Shown one piece after another: positions 10,273 through 21,526 of a DNA stretch of 64,000 bases. The position numbers were made by a program, and so were the translations under genes. The stretch comes from Silurus meridionalis (Eukaryota > Chordata > Actinopteri > Siluriformes > Siluridae): contig NC_060886.1 in NCBI RefSeq assembly GCF_014805685.1, positions 15,440,608 to 15,504,607 on the forward strand, read 5' to 3'. The notes beneath the pieces were generated by a model. That model did no database searches. It was not told where the DNA came from and saw only the letters and a program-made list of their open reading frames with translations. The stretch's first letter is position 1, and each line of letters opens with the position of its first letter.

Positions 10273-11958
10273 TTATACGTTACTAATGCAAAGTGTATTA
10301 AATGACAAGAAAATACTTAATTACTGCGGGAACTAAGGAGTAATAACTACAATATATACTACAAATAATCCAAAAATGAACAGGAATCTAACATAAACCC
10401 CAAACTGTGTCTTCATGATTGCATTCTTTGAGACTTGAAACATGGCAAGATGGTCAAAACCTGCTGTTGCATATTAGAATAACAAACATATTGATAGATA
10501 AATAGATCTGACAGTGGTGATAAATCGCTGACACTACAAAAAATTAATCTTTTTCTAGGAACTTCTCCTACAGGCAACAAGCATAAAGCTTTAAATATAT
10601 CTGGTTAAAGATGCACCCCACAAATTACAGAATTTGTAAGCAAAGCAATACATCATAAAGATTAATATACAACTAATATAAGTCAACAAGCATATGAAAA
10701 GCATTGTCATCTAGCAGCACTAGCATTCAAAATCTTTGCAACATATACACCAAGGACTAAATGAATAAGAATTTCATTTTTCTTTTTGTTTTACAATTCA
10801 ACAAAAAGACAACCAAGTGCAGTTAATTTTATATCTGTGTTTGATGCAACGTCTGTTGATAGTGTAGCGTCTAGTGCGTGTTATGGTTAGTGTGGCATGT
10901 CTTCCTTTCCCACATCCTCACTCACCTTTATACGTTTTCAAGAAAATTTTGTTTAGCATCATAATTCATAGTTTAGTGTTGCAGTAATACAATGAAACTG
11001 GGTCTAGTTTTTAATGGTTATTTCACATTAAAAAGGAAATAAAACAAAAATTGTAAATACTTTCATCCACAATATACCACAAGCTGCACAGTTTTAACAT
11101 TTACCTTAAAAAATGAATTTGTTAGGGCTGTATGTACAGTATGTATCTGTTCAATAATATTTTTTCATGCATACATTTTGGGCTAATCCGTGAATTTGAG
11201 AAGTCTGAGATGACGCACTTCCCCTGTGTTAACAGAAACAGATCTTAGAACAAGTTGTTTCCTGAATGAACAGTCATTGCACACTAACGGCCTGTATTAC
11301 ACGTGGGAGTCTACATGTGCTCAGTTGGGTAAGTGCACTGGAAGGCACCTTTAGCCACAAACATAAAAACACTTCAGAAATTGACTCTTTGTTTGCCAAG
11401 GATTAATGAAAAAATATTGTAATCGAGTCAGTGTGGAGTTGATGCGTTTTACTGAGGAACAGAGTAAACAAAAAGAGTTGTGATTTGATATGCGAAGTGT
11501 GCTGAAGAACAAGTATGCTAACATATTGTGTACATCAAAGCAGTTGTGTGGAAAACAATGCCTTATTTTGTTTTGTTATCATTTGTTACTTGAAAGAAAT
11601 GTGATTTAGGACATATTGAGGCTATCACTTAAAAAAAAAACAAGTCATTTTAGTCTTCCGTCAGAGCTACCACAACACACAAAAAGCAAAGCTAAAGACA
11701 ATTATGATCATTCATAGTAAATAGAAAAAAATAATAGAAGAGGATATGAGTTTTTTGTTTACTCTAAATAATGGAAGTGGTATCTAATGTGCTATAACTT
11801 TATGTAGAAATATGCTTATTGAACTCTTATAAAAAAACAAAACAAAACAAAAAAAATTTGTAAATTTTGTTGAAGTTGCCTAAATATAAAATATACATGC
11901 CATTTGTGCTTGCTAAGATATTATTTTTCTACTGATATTTTAAAGTTACAAAATATAT
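10273..11958. other. intergenic AT-rich stretch
   Basis: No open frame of note, no splice-bounded exon and no repeat that I can name. Any distal 5' exon of p2ry8 could lie here, but none can be pointed to. Confidence 0.4.
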
Positions 11959-12135
11959 AGTGGGGTCCAAAATCTGAGACCACTGGTGCAAATGCTTCTG
12001 TTTTTATTATTATTATTTTTTTTACATTTCGCACAAAGGTTTTATTACAAATGATACTTTGACAAACGATTCTCTTTAATCACCTGATCGGAAAATAAAA
12101 TCTTTAAAACATTTACATGAATTTCAGGGTTTCTT
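11959..12135 (+). mobile_element. end fragment of a Tc1-like DNA transposon
   Basis: Starts directly after TATAT with 'agtggggtccaaaatctg' and continues 'agaccactggtgcaaatgct', the style of a Tc1-family terminal repeat reading inward. No matching right end or transposase was found nearby, so it is a solo, decayed end. Confidence 0.45.
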
Positions 12136-12204
12136 ACTAATTATTATGCCGTCTTTTTTGTTTTGTTGACAGTGTTTACTCAAGTTAACATGGATTCCAC
12201 AAAA

Positions 12205-12395
12205 CATTTACATTTACATTTGCAGCATTTAGCAGACACCCTTATCCAGAGTGACGTACAAAAGTGCTTTAAATCTTTAGTAATGAATAAATCTACACTG
12301 GTACGCCAGATTACAAACTTAATATAAATATAACCCTAGAATTCTACAAACTTGGAAAGTGCTAATTTAAGTGTTTCAGGAAGAGGTAGACAAAA
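12205..12395 (-). repeat. fish SINE/LINE tail repeat, minus strand
   Basis: Contains 'catttgcagcatttagcaga' and 'cccttatccagagtgacgta', a tail sequence extremely common in ostariophysan genomes. It reads in reverse as 'ctctggataagggtgtctgc'. It is a truncated insertion with no head. Confidence 0.6.
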
Positions 12396-13527
12396 CCTTA
12401 TGATCCATGTTAGACCAATCCATTAGGGTTTCGTCTGAACACTGAACACTTCAGTGGAAGAGATTAGATTTATGGATGATCTGACCCCTTTTTTAAAAAA
12501 AAAGTGGTGTTACAATGGTCAATGTCACAGATTTGCTCACGTTCCAATAGTGAGTGAGAAATTGTGCTACATCTTTAATAATAAATAGTCAAGATTGCGC
12601 AAGATGCATATTTTTCTCTTTTGCAGTAGAATTTATACAATTTTAAAATGTTCTGTTTTATTTGCCCAGAAAACTGCAAGGCTCTACCAGACACAGTTTG
12701 TGCTGATAAAAAAAAATAAAATAAATAAATGCATGGGTAATTATGTAACATGGTTTATTTATATATGCGTGCTAAATTTAAATAGCTGTCACTAGCTCAA
12801 GTAAACATATGAATAGTATTAATAAACAAGTTAAAACATCCAAGTCAAATAAATATTTTATGAATATAATAAAGATTAATAAGATCATAAAGTGCAACAA
12901 AATGCTAGATTATATATAAGCATGTCACCTACACATTCTGGATGTTTTATGAGTGGTATGACAAAGAGCACATATGAAACCTCAGGGCTATCTGTGAAAA
13001 AAAAAATCAGTGCAAAAAAAATCAGTGCAGAATGCACATGCAAGAACATTTCCACCTGCTTTAAAAAATGTTTATTAATCAGATATTTGTACATGGTCAA
13101 AAGCTTATTAAGCTTTTAGATAAACCAAATTGCCTTAATGCACAGGCAAGTTGCATTGCAAGATTAAGCATAACCTCATATCGTGAGAAATTTAACCAAC
13201 ACTTCTGCACATCCTGTATTCATACTTGGTTGCACTTTAACATCAAGAAGTATCTGCTGTAAGTGTGAACTTGGTGTGTGAAAAACGGTGTAAATAAAAA
13301 ACACCACGGAAAACTTTTTTTCAGTGTTGAATACATACACATATGATAGAACAAATGCAGGTTAGATGGAAATCATTAGTTGCTATTAGTTAATTGCTGA
13401 GGTATATTACTTGCATATTGACATATTAACATTGCCTGACATAAACATAAACATGTTTTGAAAGACAATGTAAATAATGTACAGGTTGGATGAAATGCCA
13501 AATCGCTCTTTCTGTCTTTCTGTGCAG

Positions 13528-13548
13528 GGGAGAAAAATAAACTCAAAC
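13528..13548 (+). promoter_or_regulatory. p2ry8 coding-exon acceptor and 5' leader
   Basis: A pyrimidine-rich tract ending 'ctttctgtgcag' at 13527 looks like a splice acceptor 21 bases before the chosen ATG. It implies an untranslated upstream exon that I could not locate, and it decides against the in-frame ATG at 13477, which would lie in the intron. Confidence 0.5.
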
Positions 13549-14586
13549 ATGCCTCAGCGTACCAACGCCAGCAGTATAGATAATACAACCCTGTCTATAC
13601 TTCAAACCACATGGACTAGTAACCTTGTGTCAGCCGTCTATGTCATTGTGACCATAGTGAACCTCTGTGGAAATGGGCTTTCCATGTGGCTGCTGTTCTT
13701 CCGCACCCACCCAAAGACACCTTCTATCATCTTTATGATCAATCTCACTATCACTGACCTGGCACTGGGCTTAGCACTTCCTTTTCAGATCATGTACCAA
13801 ATGCAAGGCTACAACTGGACCCTGGGCTCAAGCATGTGCAATGTACTAACAGTTACCTTCTTTGTTAACATGTATTGTTCCATTTTGACTATGACGGCTA
13901 TCAGCATTGACCGTTACATGGGGATTGTGAAGCCAATGCAATTTAGACGGGCAAATGTCAAGGCCAGGTATGCCATTTTTGCATGCATCGTCATGTGGGG
14001 CATAGTTCTGGCAGTTCTCAGCCCATTGGAGAAGACGGATCTGACATTTAAAGTGCCAGAGCTAAACATTATTACTTGCTTTGACATTCTAAAGAAGGAC
14101 ATGCTCCCATCAATTGCACACTGGGCAGCCTTCCTGTTTGGCATGTTTTTCATTCTGTTTCTCTGTCCCTTCATCATAACGGTGTGCTGCTACACAAGGA
14201 TTATCTGCGTTCTCGTCAAAAATTCCAAAAGCAACCAGAAAGGGCGTGCTGTGCGCCTGGCTTTTATTGTCTTGTTTGTGTTTACGTTCTGTTTTGCACC
14301 CAACAACATATTACTCTTGGCCCACACAATAGCAAAGCTTTATTATAACAAATCTCTCTACATGTACTATAAGTTGTCCCTGTCATTAAGCTGCATAAAC
14401 AGCTGCCTTGATCCATTCATCTACTATTTGGCCTCAAAGGATTTTCGACGAAAAATGAGACAGATGTTGAAGCTGCAAAACCACAGCACTGTGGATATGG
14501 AAATGAGTGAAGCACGGAAAGAAAGTTTACTTTCGGCTCGTACTGGTTCTATAGGTAAAGCCGATGCTAGACACACAGAGAAATAG
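13549..14586 (+). CDS. p2ry8: P2Y receptor family member 8, class A GPCR
   Basis: An intronless 345-residue seven-transmembrane receptor (human 359). Short N-terminus with N-glycosylation sites at Asn6 and Asn12, TM1 Asn42, DRY at 121-123 and DPFIY at 288-292 in TM7. SPSVIFMINL-like TM2 (TPSIIFMINL), SPLEKTDLTF in the second extracellular loop, a CFAPNN motif in TM6 and RKESLLSARTGS in the tail all parallel human P2RY8 rather than other P2Y receptors. In mammals P2RY8 signals through Galpha13 to confine germinal-centre B cells and responds to S-geranylgeranyl-glutathione; fish function is inferred. The DRY motif is canonical, whereas human has ERF. Its position next to asmtl agrees with the human order. 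Confidence 0.95.
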   Translation: MPQRTNASSIDNTTLSILQTTWTSNLVSAVYVIVTIVNLCGNGLSMWLLFFRTHPKTPSIIFMINLTITDLALGLALPFQIMYQMQGYNWTLGSSMCNVLTVTFFVNMYCSILTMTAISIDRYMGIVKPMQFRRANVKARYAIFACIVMWGIVLAVLSPLEKTDLTFKVPELNIITCFDILKKDMLPSIAHWAAFLFGMFFILFLCPFIITVCCYTRIICVLVKNSKSNQKGRAVRLAFIVLFVFTFCFAPNNILLLAHTIAKLYYNKSLYMYYKLSLSLSCINSCLDPFIYYLASKDFRRKMRQMLKLQNHSTVDMEMSEARKESLLSARTGSIGKADARHTEK

Positions 14587-15185
14587 ATTAGTCAGGCCAT
14601 TTCAATCTTATAGTTGTAAAACATGTCGTATTAATTTGCACCAGGTTTTACTTCTCCTATCATTGTTTATTTTCAGTTTTTATTTTTTGATCTATGATGA
14701 GGAAACCATCATGGTCACATGAAATTTCTAACGAAATCCCACATTTGTACTATTTGTACAGTCTTTCTTCTTTTCTTCCGCATTGTTGACAGTGTTTTAA
14801 CCATGCTTTTATATGCTTTTACTAATATTTTAACAGCGTGTTTTATGTGATTTTGTAGCCCATTCCATGTGGTCACTATATGAAGTGACTACCTCTGAAC
14901 AAACTATATTGCAATATTGTAAATTCTTACAGTATTTTCACAGAATTTGTCAGTAGTTTGTTCCGCACAATTCCATAAATATTATTTGATTGACATGCAC
15001 TTTTTATAGATCTCGGGGATTTATATGGTAACATTCTAGCTGAATTTGTTTTCTTAGTTCAGTTCATTTCTTTAAAAGCTCATAATTGTATGCTAACAAA
15101 TGTGTTTTTTGGTTAACATTGTATTGTTTACATTGTTTACATAATGCAGTATAATGGAGGTCTAAGGTAAAACTTTGGCCTTCAC

Positions 15186-15210
15186 AATAAATGTTGCTTA
15201 TTTAAATAAA
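15186..15210 (+). terminator. p2ry8 poly(A) signals
   Basis: Two AATAAA hexamers (15186-15191 and 15205-15210) about 600 bases after the stop codon, a plausible 3' end for p2ry8. Confidence 0.5.
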
Positions 15211-16900
15211 GATTTTCCACCTGTTATAGTATATACGAGCCTGTAGATTTAACAGTAGGTTCACCAACAGATCTGACTTATTGACTCACTTCCTAAACCT
15301 AGTCACTGACTAGCAAACTTCTTTCTAATGCAGTGAAAATAGCATTTAAAATATAACATCCTGTGAAAGCCACAAGGTAGGCAACACCCAAGAGGCACCA
15401 AACAACAGTGAAAAAACACACTGGCTTGCTGAAAAAAATAAACAACAGAAAATAGTCCTATTGCCAGAAATGAATACAAATAATAAAGACCATATGTAAT
15501 AAGATAAGTATGCAAAGTTTTAAACAATGCAGGAACAATCTCATATGCAATATTTCTAGATGTAATACTGAAGCATGACATCTTATTTGTGCTTGTAGCT
15601 CAGAAAGCATATCTTTAATTTTATTGAAATTCTTCTAACAGCTTGTTTTAGTGTCATACTGTGTAGAATACTTGCATAACAAGCGCAACATCTGATAAAA
15701 CTATATCTAATACCACTATGCAAGAAGTCATTCAGGCTCATACATTTGGTTCAGTATCTTTTTAGATTAAATAATTTTAGATTGTGGATTATCAGAGAAA
15801 AAACCCTCAATAACTATAAAACTGATATATATATAATCTCTCTGTTGCCATTAGACATCTACCTTCATGTGGGAAATTAATTGTTTTGAAGAGATTTGCC
15901 TTAACTCCACCCACATTTCAAAATAAATTCTCTGGGTGTATCAGTACACATGCATGACATGACATGACTACTCTGGTTACAGTAGATCGTTCAGTCAAAA
16001 AAATATTCTCACACACAAATGTGTCATTTTATTATATTTTATTTTTATATATACTCTATTGCTGTCACATCTTGAGAATTCATAGATACTTTTTACGTTT
16101 CTGCATTGATTATTACATTCTATTTTTACTCTGCCATTTCCCACCACTTCTTACAAGTGACTTCCTACACTAAAGCATAACATCAACCAGTAATGTCTTA
16201 ATATCTTAGTTCATGAGTAAAACATTCTTGTGCTGTCAATGTCTGCAACTTGTGAGTTGCATCACAAGCAAACAAATTTGACTCTTGAAGAGCAGAGGGA
16301 ACAATGACACACTGCCAGGGCTGTATCAATACAGTAACAAGCATGTATGGAAAAAAGCTTTCTCTAACATTAAAGCAATGTTCCCCGAATCATAATGAAT
16401 TATTGCCATCATTTTAAATGAATATTAAATTGAATAAATATAAAAGTTAACAAATTCATTAGAATGAAGAGCAAAAAAAAAAAAAAAAAAAAAGCAACAA
16501 ACTAAGTTCATAATCCAGATTTGTGGTGCTTTAGGACTTTATTCATCAGAAACAAAATCATGCAGTTCCATGGAATCAGCCAAAAACACAGTCAAACCAC
16601 AATCTTTATATATCCTCTTTTGCAACCTGTGTAACCCCCATCTATTTTATTTTCCAACACGTAATTACTCTGCCACCAATATCTCTAAATGCTTAGGTTC
16701 TTTCCAATTTAATACAAATATATGGTGGGAAACCCCATGTGATGCCTTGGCCTGTTGATAACCCTCTAAAATGGAAACCACCTCAGACCCTGACCATCTA
16801 TTCCTTTGGCACATTGATTAGTAAAGTTGTCGTGGTCAAACACAAATCAAAATTAAACAGCATCCGTAAATACACCAGAGTGCTATTGTATCTCCTTTAT
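15211..16900. other. p2ry8-asmtl intergenic spacer
   Basis: AT-rich, with an A-run at 16474-16493. No exon, RNA gene or clear transposon. Short open frames at 15303-15581 and 15964-16173 are featureless. Confidence 0.45.
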
Positions 16901-17040
16901 TATCATCGTCCATGTTCACCCTGTTGACGATCTACTCTCTTTGATGACGCTGCTTTACCACCGGTAGTGTAGTTCCCAGTTTGCCCGTTGACAGCATTAA
17001 AATGTACAGGGTACAGGGCTTGCCAACTTCCTTAGTGGTG

Positions 17041-17154
17041 AATAACATGCGTGGCACCACGATGCAAATACGCATGCGCAGGCACGCCCCGCCCACCGCG
17101 TTCCGGTTGAGCTTCGCGGTGTACACGAGAAGGTCCGAGTTGCAAGTGGTGCAG
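17041..17154 (+). promoter_or_regulatory. asmtl promoter and 5' untranslated exon
   Basis: A CpG-rich island in otherwise AT-rich DNA. It carries an NRF1-type palindrome 'acgcatgcgcag' (about 17070-17081) and an Sp1-type GC box 'cgccccgccc' (17085-17094), with no TATA box. The block ends in a good donor (gcag|gtaaaa at 17154/17155), so it probably contains the first, non-coding exon spliced to 17697. Confidence 0.6.
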
Positions 17155-17714
17155 GTAAAAATCGACTGCTTCTTGCTTTGAGAGCCCAAAAAAATCTAAT
17201 GTAGGTTTAGTATATCTAAAAAGTCCTAAATTTGATATGGTAGAGTCGTTAAAGTGTCACTGACATGTGCAGTCAAACCCATGTATCATATCTAACGCTG
17301 CTGTTAAATGTTAATGTTTAAAATGCATTGTATCAGTTTAGATTCGATTATTTATCACTAACATTACTAGGGACAACCAGCAAAGCAGCACCTCGATCTG
17401 AAATTTAAAAAGAGTAAAGGATCTACTGAATGTAAACAGTACCCTCAATCCTTATGAACTACATCTACTCACTTTTAATGGCTATTAATCAAAATAATAT
17501 ATGCTTTCTAACACATGTTCTGAATTTGTTGTTTTTAGATATGTGCTTGACAAATATCAGGAACACTGAATTTAGGCTTTAGGAGCCACAGTATTTTTGT
17601 ATTTGTTTTTGTTTTTCATATTTGCTCACAATAACTGAAATTGTATGAATATAACATGCACAGATCTCTTAATGACTGTCCTGCCTCTTATGGTAGACCT
17701 CTAAAAACAAAAGG

Positions 17715-20700
17715 ATGTTGCACCCAGTCATATCTAAGCTGCGTGGCAAGCTCGTAGTTCTGGCCAGTGCATCTCCGAGGCGACGAGAGATTTTGACCAA
17801 CACGGTAAGTTTAAAACAGCATCATGGGAAACAATGTAGTAATGATCACAATTAATTATACACCCTGTGTCTGTGTAGGGTTTACGTTTTGAAGTGGTGC
17901 CCTCATGGTTTAAAGAGACTCTGGATAAGACCTCATTTGAAAGGCCTTATGAATATGCAGTGGAGACAGCAAAGCAAAAGGCCCTGGAAGTGGCTCAGAG
18001 AATGAGACTTGTGAGCTTGTTATTTCTGTTCCCAAAAATATCGGGTTCAGATTTTTCTTTTTGTCTCAGGTGAGAGTTTCTTATTTAGGTGTTAATCTGT
18101 GTGTCCTAACTTCTTTAGAAACACCTGAAAAATCCAGATATAGTGATTGGAGCAGACACTGTAGTTGTAAGTAAAGGTGCATTCTGTTAAATACACATTG
18201 TTTGTTAGATAAATGTCATAGTAATTGTGCATTTTACTGTTCCCAGACAGTAGATGGGTTAATTCTGGAGAAGCCCGTGGACAAGGAAGATGCATACCGC
18301 ATGCTGTCTAGGTGCTTTGGCCTAAAATAATGAAGCTAGATGTAAAAATATATTATACATGTGTAATATATGTTTTATACTTTGCCTTTATTCATGACTG
18401 TTACTTTTATTATGCACACATGTTGCAGATTGAGTGGAAAAGAGCACAGCGTATTTACAGGAGTAGTCATAGTCCTCTGTAATAAAAGAGAGGGTATGTT
18501 AACTGTAATCTTAACTTAATGTTTAGCTGGATAGTATTTTTTAAGGGGAAAGCTGATTTTTTGTCCCCACTGGATTTCAGGTGGAGAAACAGAACACAAA
18601 GTGGTGGACTTTTCTGAGGAGACAAAGGTGAAGTTTGCAGAGCTGTCTGAGGAGATGCTTTGGGAATACATTAACAGTGGAGAGCCCATGTAAGTTCATT
18701 TTTCAGCTGCCAAATTTGCTATTGATTGATACAATGTAGATTTAGTTTGATAATGACAAGCTAAACAACACAATTTGAATCTGTGCCCTTTAGTACAGAT
18801 TAGTCCATACTTATGTTTACTTCATACTAATGTTTGCTTTTTCTTGAAAAAGACTTCCCCTGATTTCTCAGAATTCTCATAAGTCATAATCAGATTGAAT
18901 TCTTAACTACAATTACCTTTTTTTGTTGAATTATACAAAATTGTGCTTTCTGACCAACACCTTTTTATAGGTCTTTTGTAAAAACAGTTCCTACATTCCT
19001 ATATCTTTGACAGGGACAAGGCTGGTGGTTATGGGATCCAGGCTTTGGGTGGCATGCTGGTGGAATACGTGCACGGAGATTTTCTCAATGTGGTGGGCTT
19101 CCCACTAAATCACTTCTGCAAACAGCTGGGAAAGATTTACAACAGCTGCCCTGAGATAAAGCACAAGGATTTGGCCATGTGTGAAGAGCCGTGGACTTCA
19201 GTCAGCTGTCAGTCTGAAAAATGTGTAAAACCAGAAATTAGCTACTTCAACCACTTTGACTCGGTGTGCAAAGTGGTCAAACCTGAAGATAACAAGGACA
19301 ACACTGAGGGCTTCCCACAAAACATATTGGAACTACTAGATGGATTTAAAGCTTCAAAGGTTTGCAATGTATTGATATTTGAAAGATGATAGCTGTGAAA
19401 AAAAAGTAATTGCCTTGCTTGACAGTCAAGAATATGATGCTTTAGAATACTGTAATATATTCTGGATTTATGTGTATAATTTTACTGTTCATCATTTTTG
19501 AATACAGAGAAAAATGACACATGGATCACAACCTGCTAGAAAAGTATCCAAACATACTAAAAAATATAATTTAATGCTTAAACCGAAATAATTTCTTTCA
19601 CACCTATTCAGTATAAAAACAAAACAAAATTACATCGACAATTGTAGCAGGTTGATATACGTTCAGGTTTGCAGGTTGTGGTTTTGACCATACCCATGTG
19701 CAAATGTGGGTGAGCATTTCTGAGTCAAATCTAGCAGTGTATGTCATCAATAAACATTTTAAATATTGCATCCACGTACAGCTCAAACTAATGTCTTTAG
19801 CTAGTTTCCGCCGTCTTTCCAGTATATATATTCCTGCTTATATTTAACCCTTCTGGGGACTATGAAGGTTTCAAATAGGTGCCATTATAGGTTTTCAATT
19901 TCATAAACAGATAAAGATGAGTGAATAAAAAAAGGCTGAAATTTCAGGATTTCTTAACATTTTGGATTCATCTGATAATATATAAATTTTAATACCTGAT
20001 ACCCTCTACCAGACTTTGTTCACAGCATCCAGACTGGGAGTGTTTGACGTTCTAAACGTCTCTGGGCTTACAGTGGAGGAAGTAGCCAATCGAATCGATG
20101 CCTCGTTGCTCGGCACTGAAAGGTTACTGGATGCTGCTGTGTCTTTAGGGCTACTGTATAAACTTAAATGTGAAGATAAGCTTGGTGAGTTTTGATGATA
20201 TAGGTTAATAATGAATTCAACACAATCCAGAATAAGCTTAGTGTCTCAGTGCAATACTCACCTGTGAAAACATAAATAAATCGAAGTAAAGACTGCGTTT
20301 TGTCATGTTGCAGCAGTGAATGTTGTTTGTGCTGATTATATTGTGTATATTTTCTGTCATAGTGTATCGGAACACAGACCAGGCCAGACAGTTCCTGGTA
20401 TCAGACAGTCCCCTCTCTCTGCATGCATATATCCTGCACTGCAATGACAAGATCTGGCCGCTTTTCACCGACTTAGAGAACGCTGTCAGGGAGGGCACAC
20501 GACAGCATGAGAGGACTTTTGGGAAGAAGTCTGAAAATGTGTTCAAGGTTGCTCATGATAGTAAAGTTGGTGGTGCAGGATAATAATAATAATAATAATA
20601 ATAATAGTATTAATTTACAGTATATAATACAGCATTACAGCACAATAGAATTAAATGCAAACAAGAATTGCAATTTTTGTTTTTTTCTTTTTTTTTGTAA

Positions 20701-21454
20701 AAGGATGTCTATTTCAACAATGATGAAGTAACTGTTCACTTTATGAAGGCCATGCACAGCATTGCTAAGGTGACTGGAAGAGATGTGGCCACAGCATTTG
20801 ATCTGTCTCACTTCAGAACAGCCTGTGATGTTGGAGGTAACGCTGTTGCGCTTCGTGTATGTACTGTATATACAGTGGAACCCGGTTATGTCGAGGGCCT
20901 AGGGGACGCCAAAAAGCGCCGAGATAACCGATGATCGAGATAAACGAAAACCAATATGGCGACAATATATTAACGTGCTTGAAATTTCTTTATGTACATG
21001 ATGTGCGTTATTAAATGAGAATGTACATGCACGTGTTTTGGAGGTTTTTTTTACACAACAGCGTTGCAGCGATTTGTTTGATTGGTCATGCGGATCGAGA
21101 TAACCTGTAATGCGAATGATAAGGAGGCGGAAGCCGAAGTAAACGCAAACAAAGTGTATTGAGAATACTCAGGAGATAATCCACCAATACTTGTAGAGAA
21201 GCAGTAATATCCACTGGTGCGCTACGGGAGCGCCGCCGCCGAAGGGGGCGTGGCAGGGGGATTCCTGACATAACCGACGTTAAGTGGCAAATTTGCCCCC
21301 CTTGTGATCGCGATGATAGGGTTCGGCGACATAAAAGAATCTACATAACCGATGAGAAAATGCTAAGACAAAGCGAGAATTTGGCGGTTCCACTTCAAAA
21401 ACATCGACTTAATAGGGTTGGCGAGTTAACCGAGGTCGAGATAAGTGGGTACGA

Positions 21455-21526
<72 letters not shown>

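Noticed and set aside
13477..13548. Upstream ATG of p2ry8 adding 24 residues
   Set aside because: A splice acceptor (ctttctgtgcag) lies between it and the ATG at 13549, and the added residues do not match the family.
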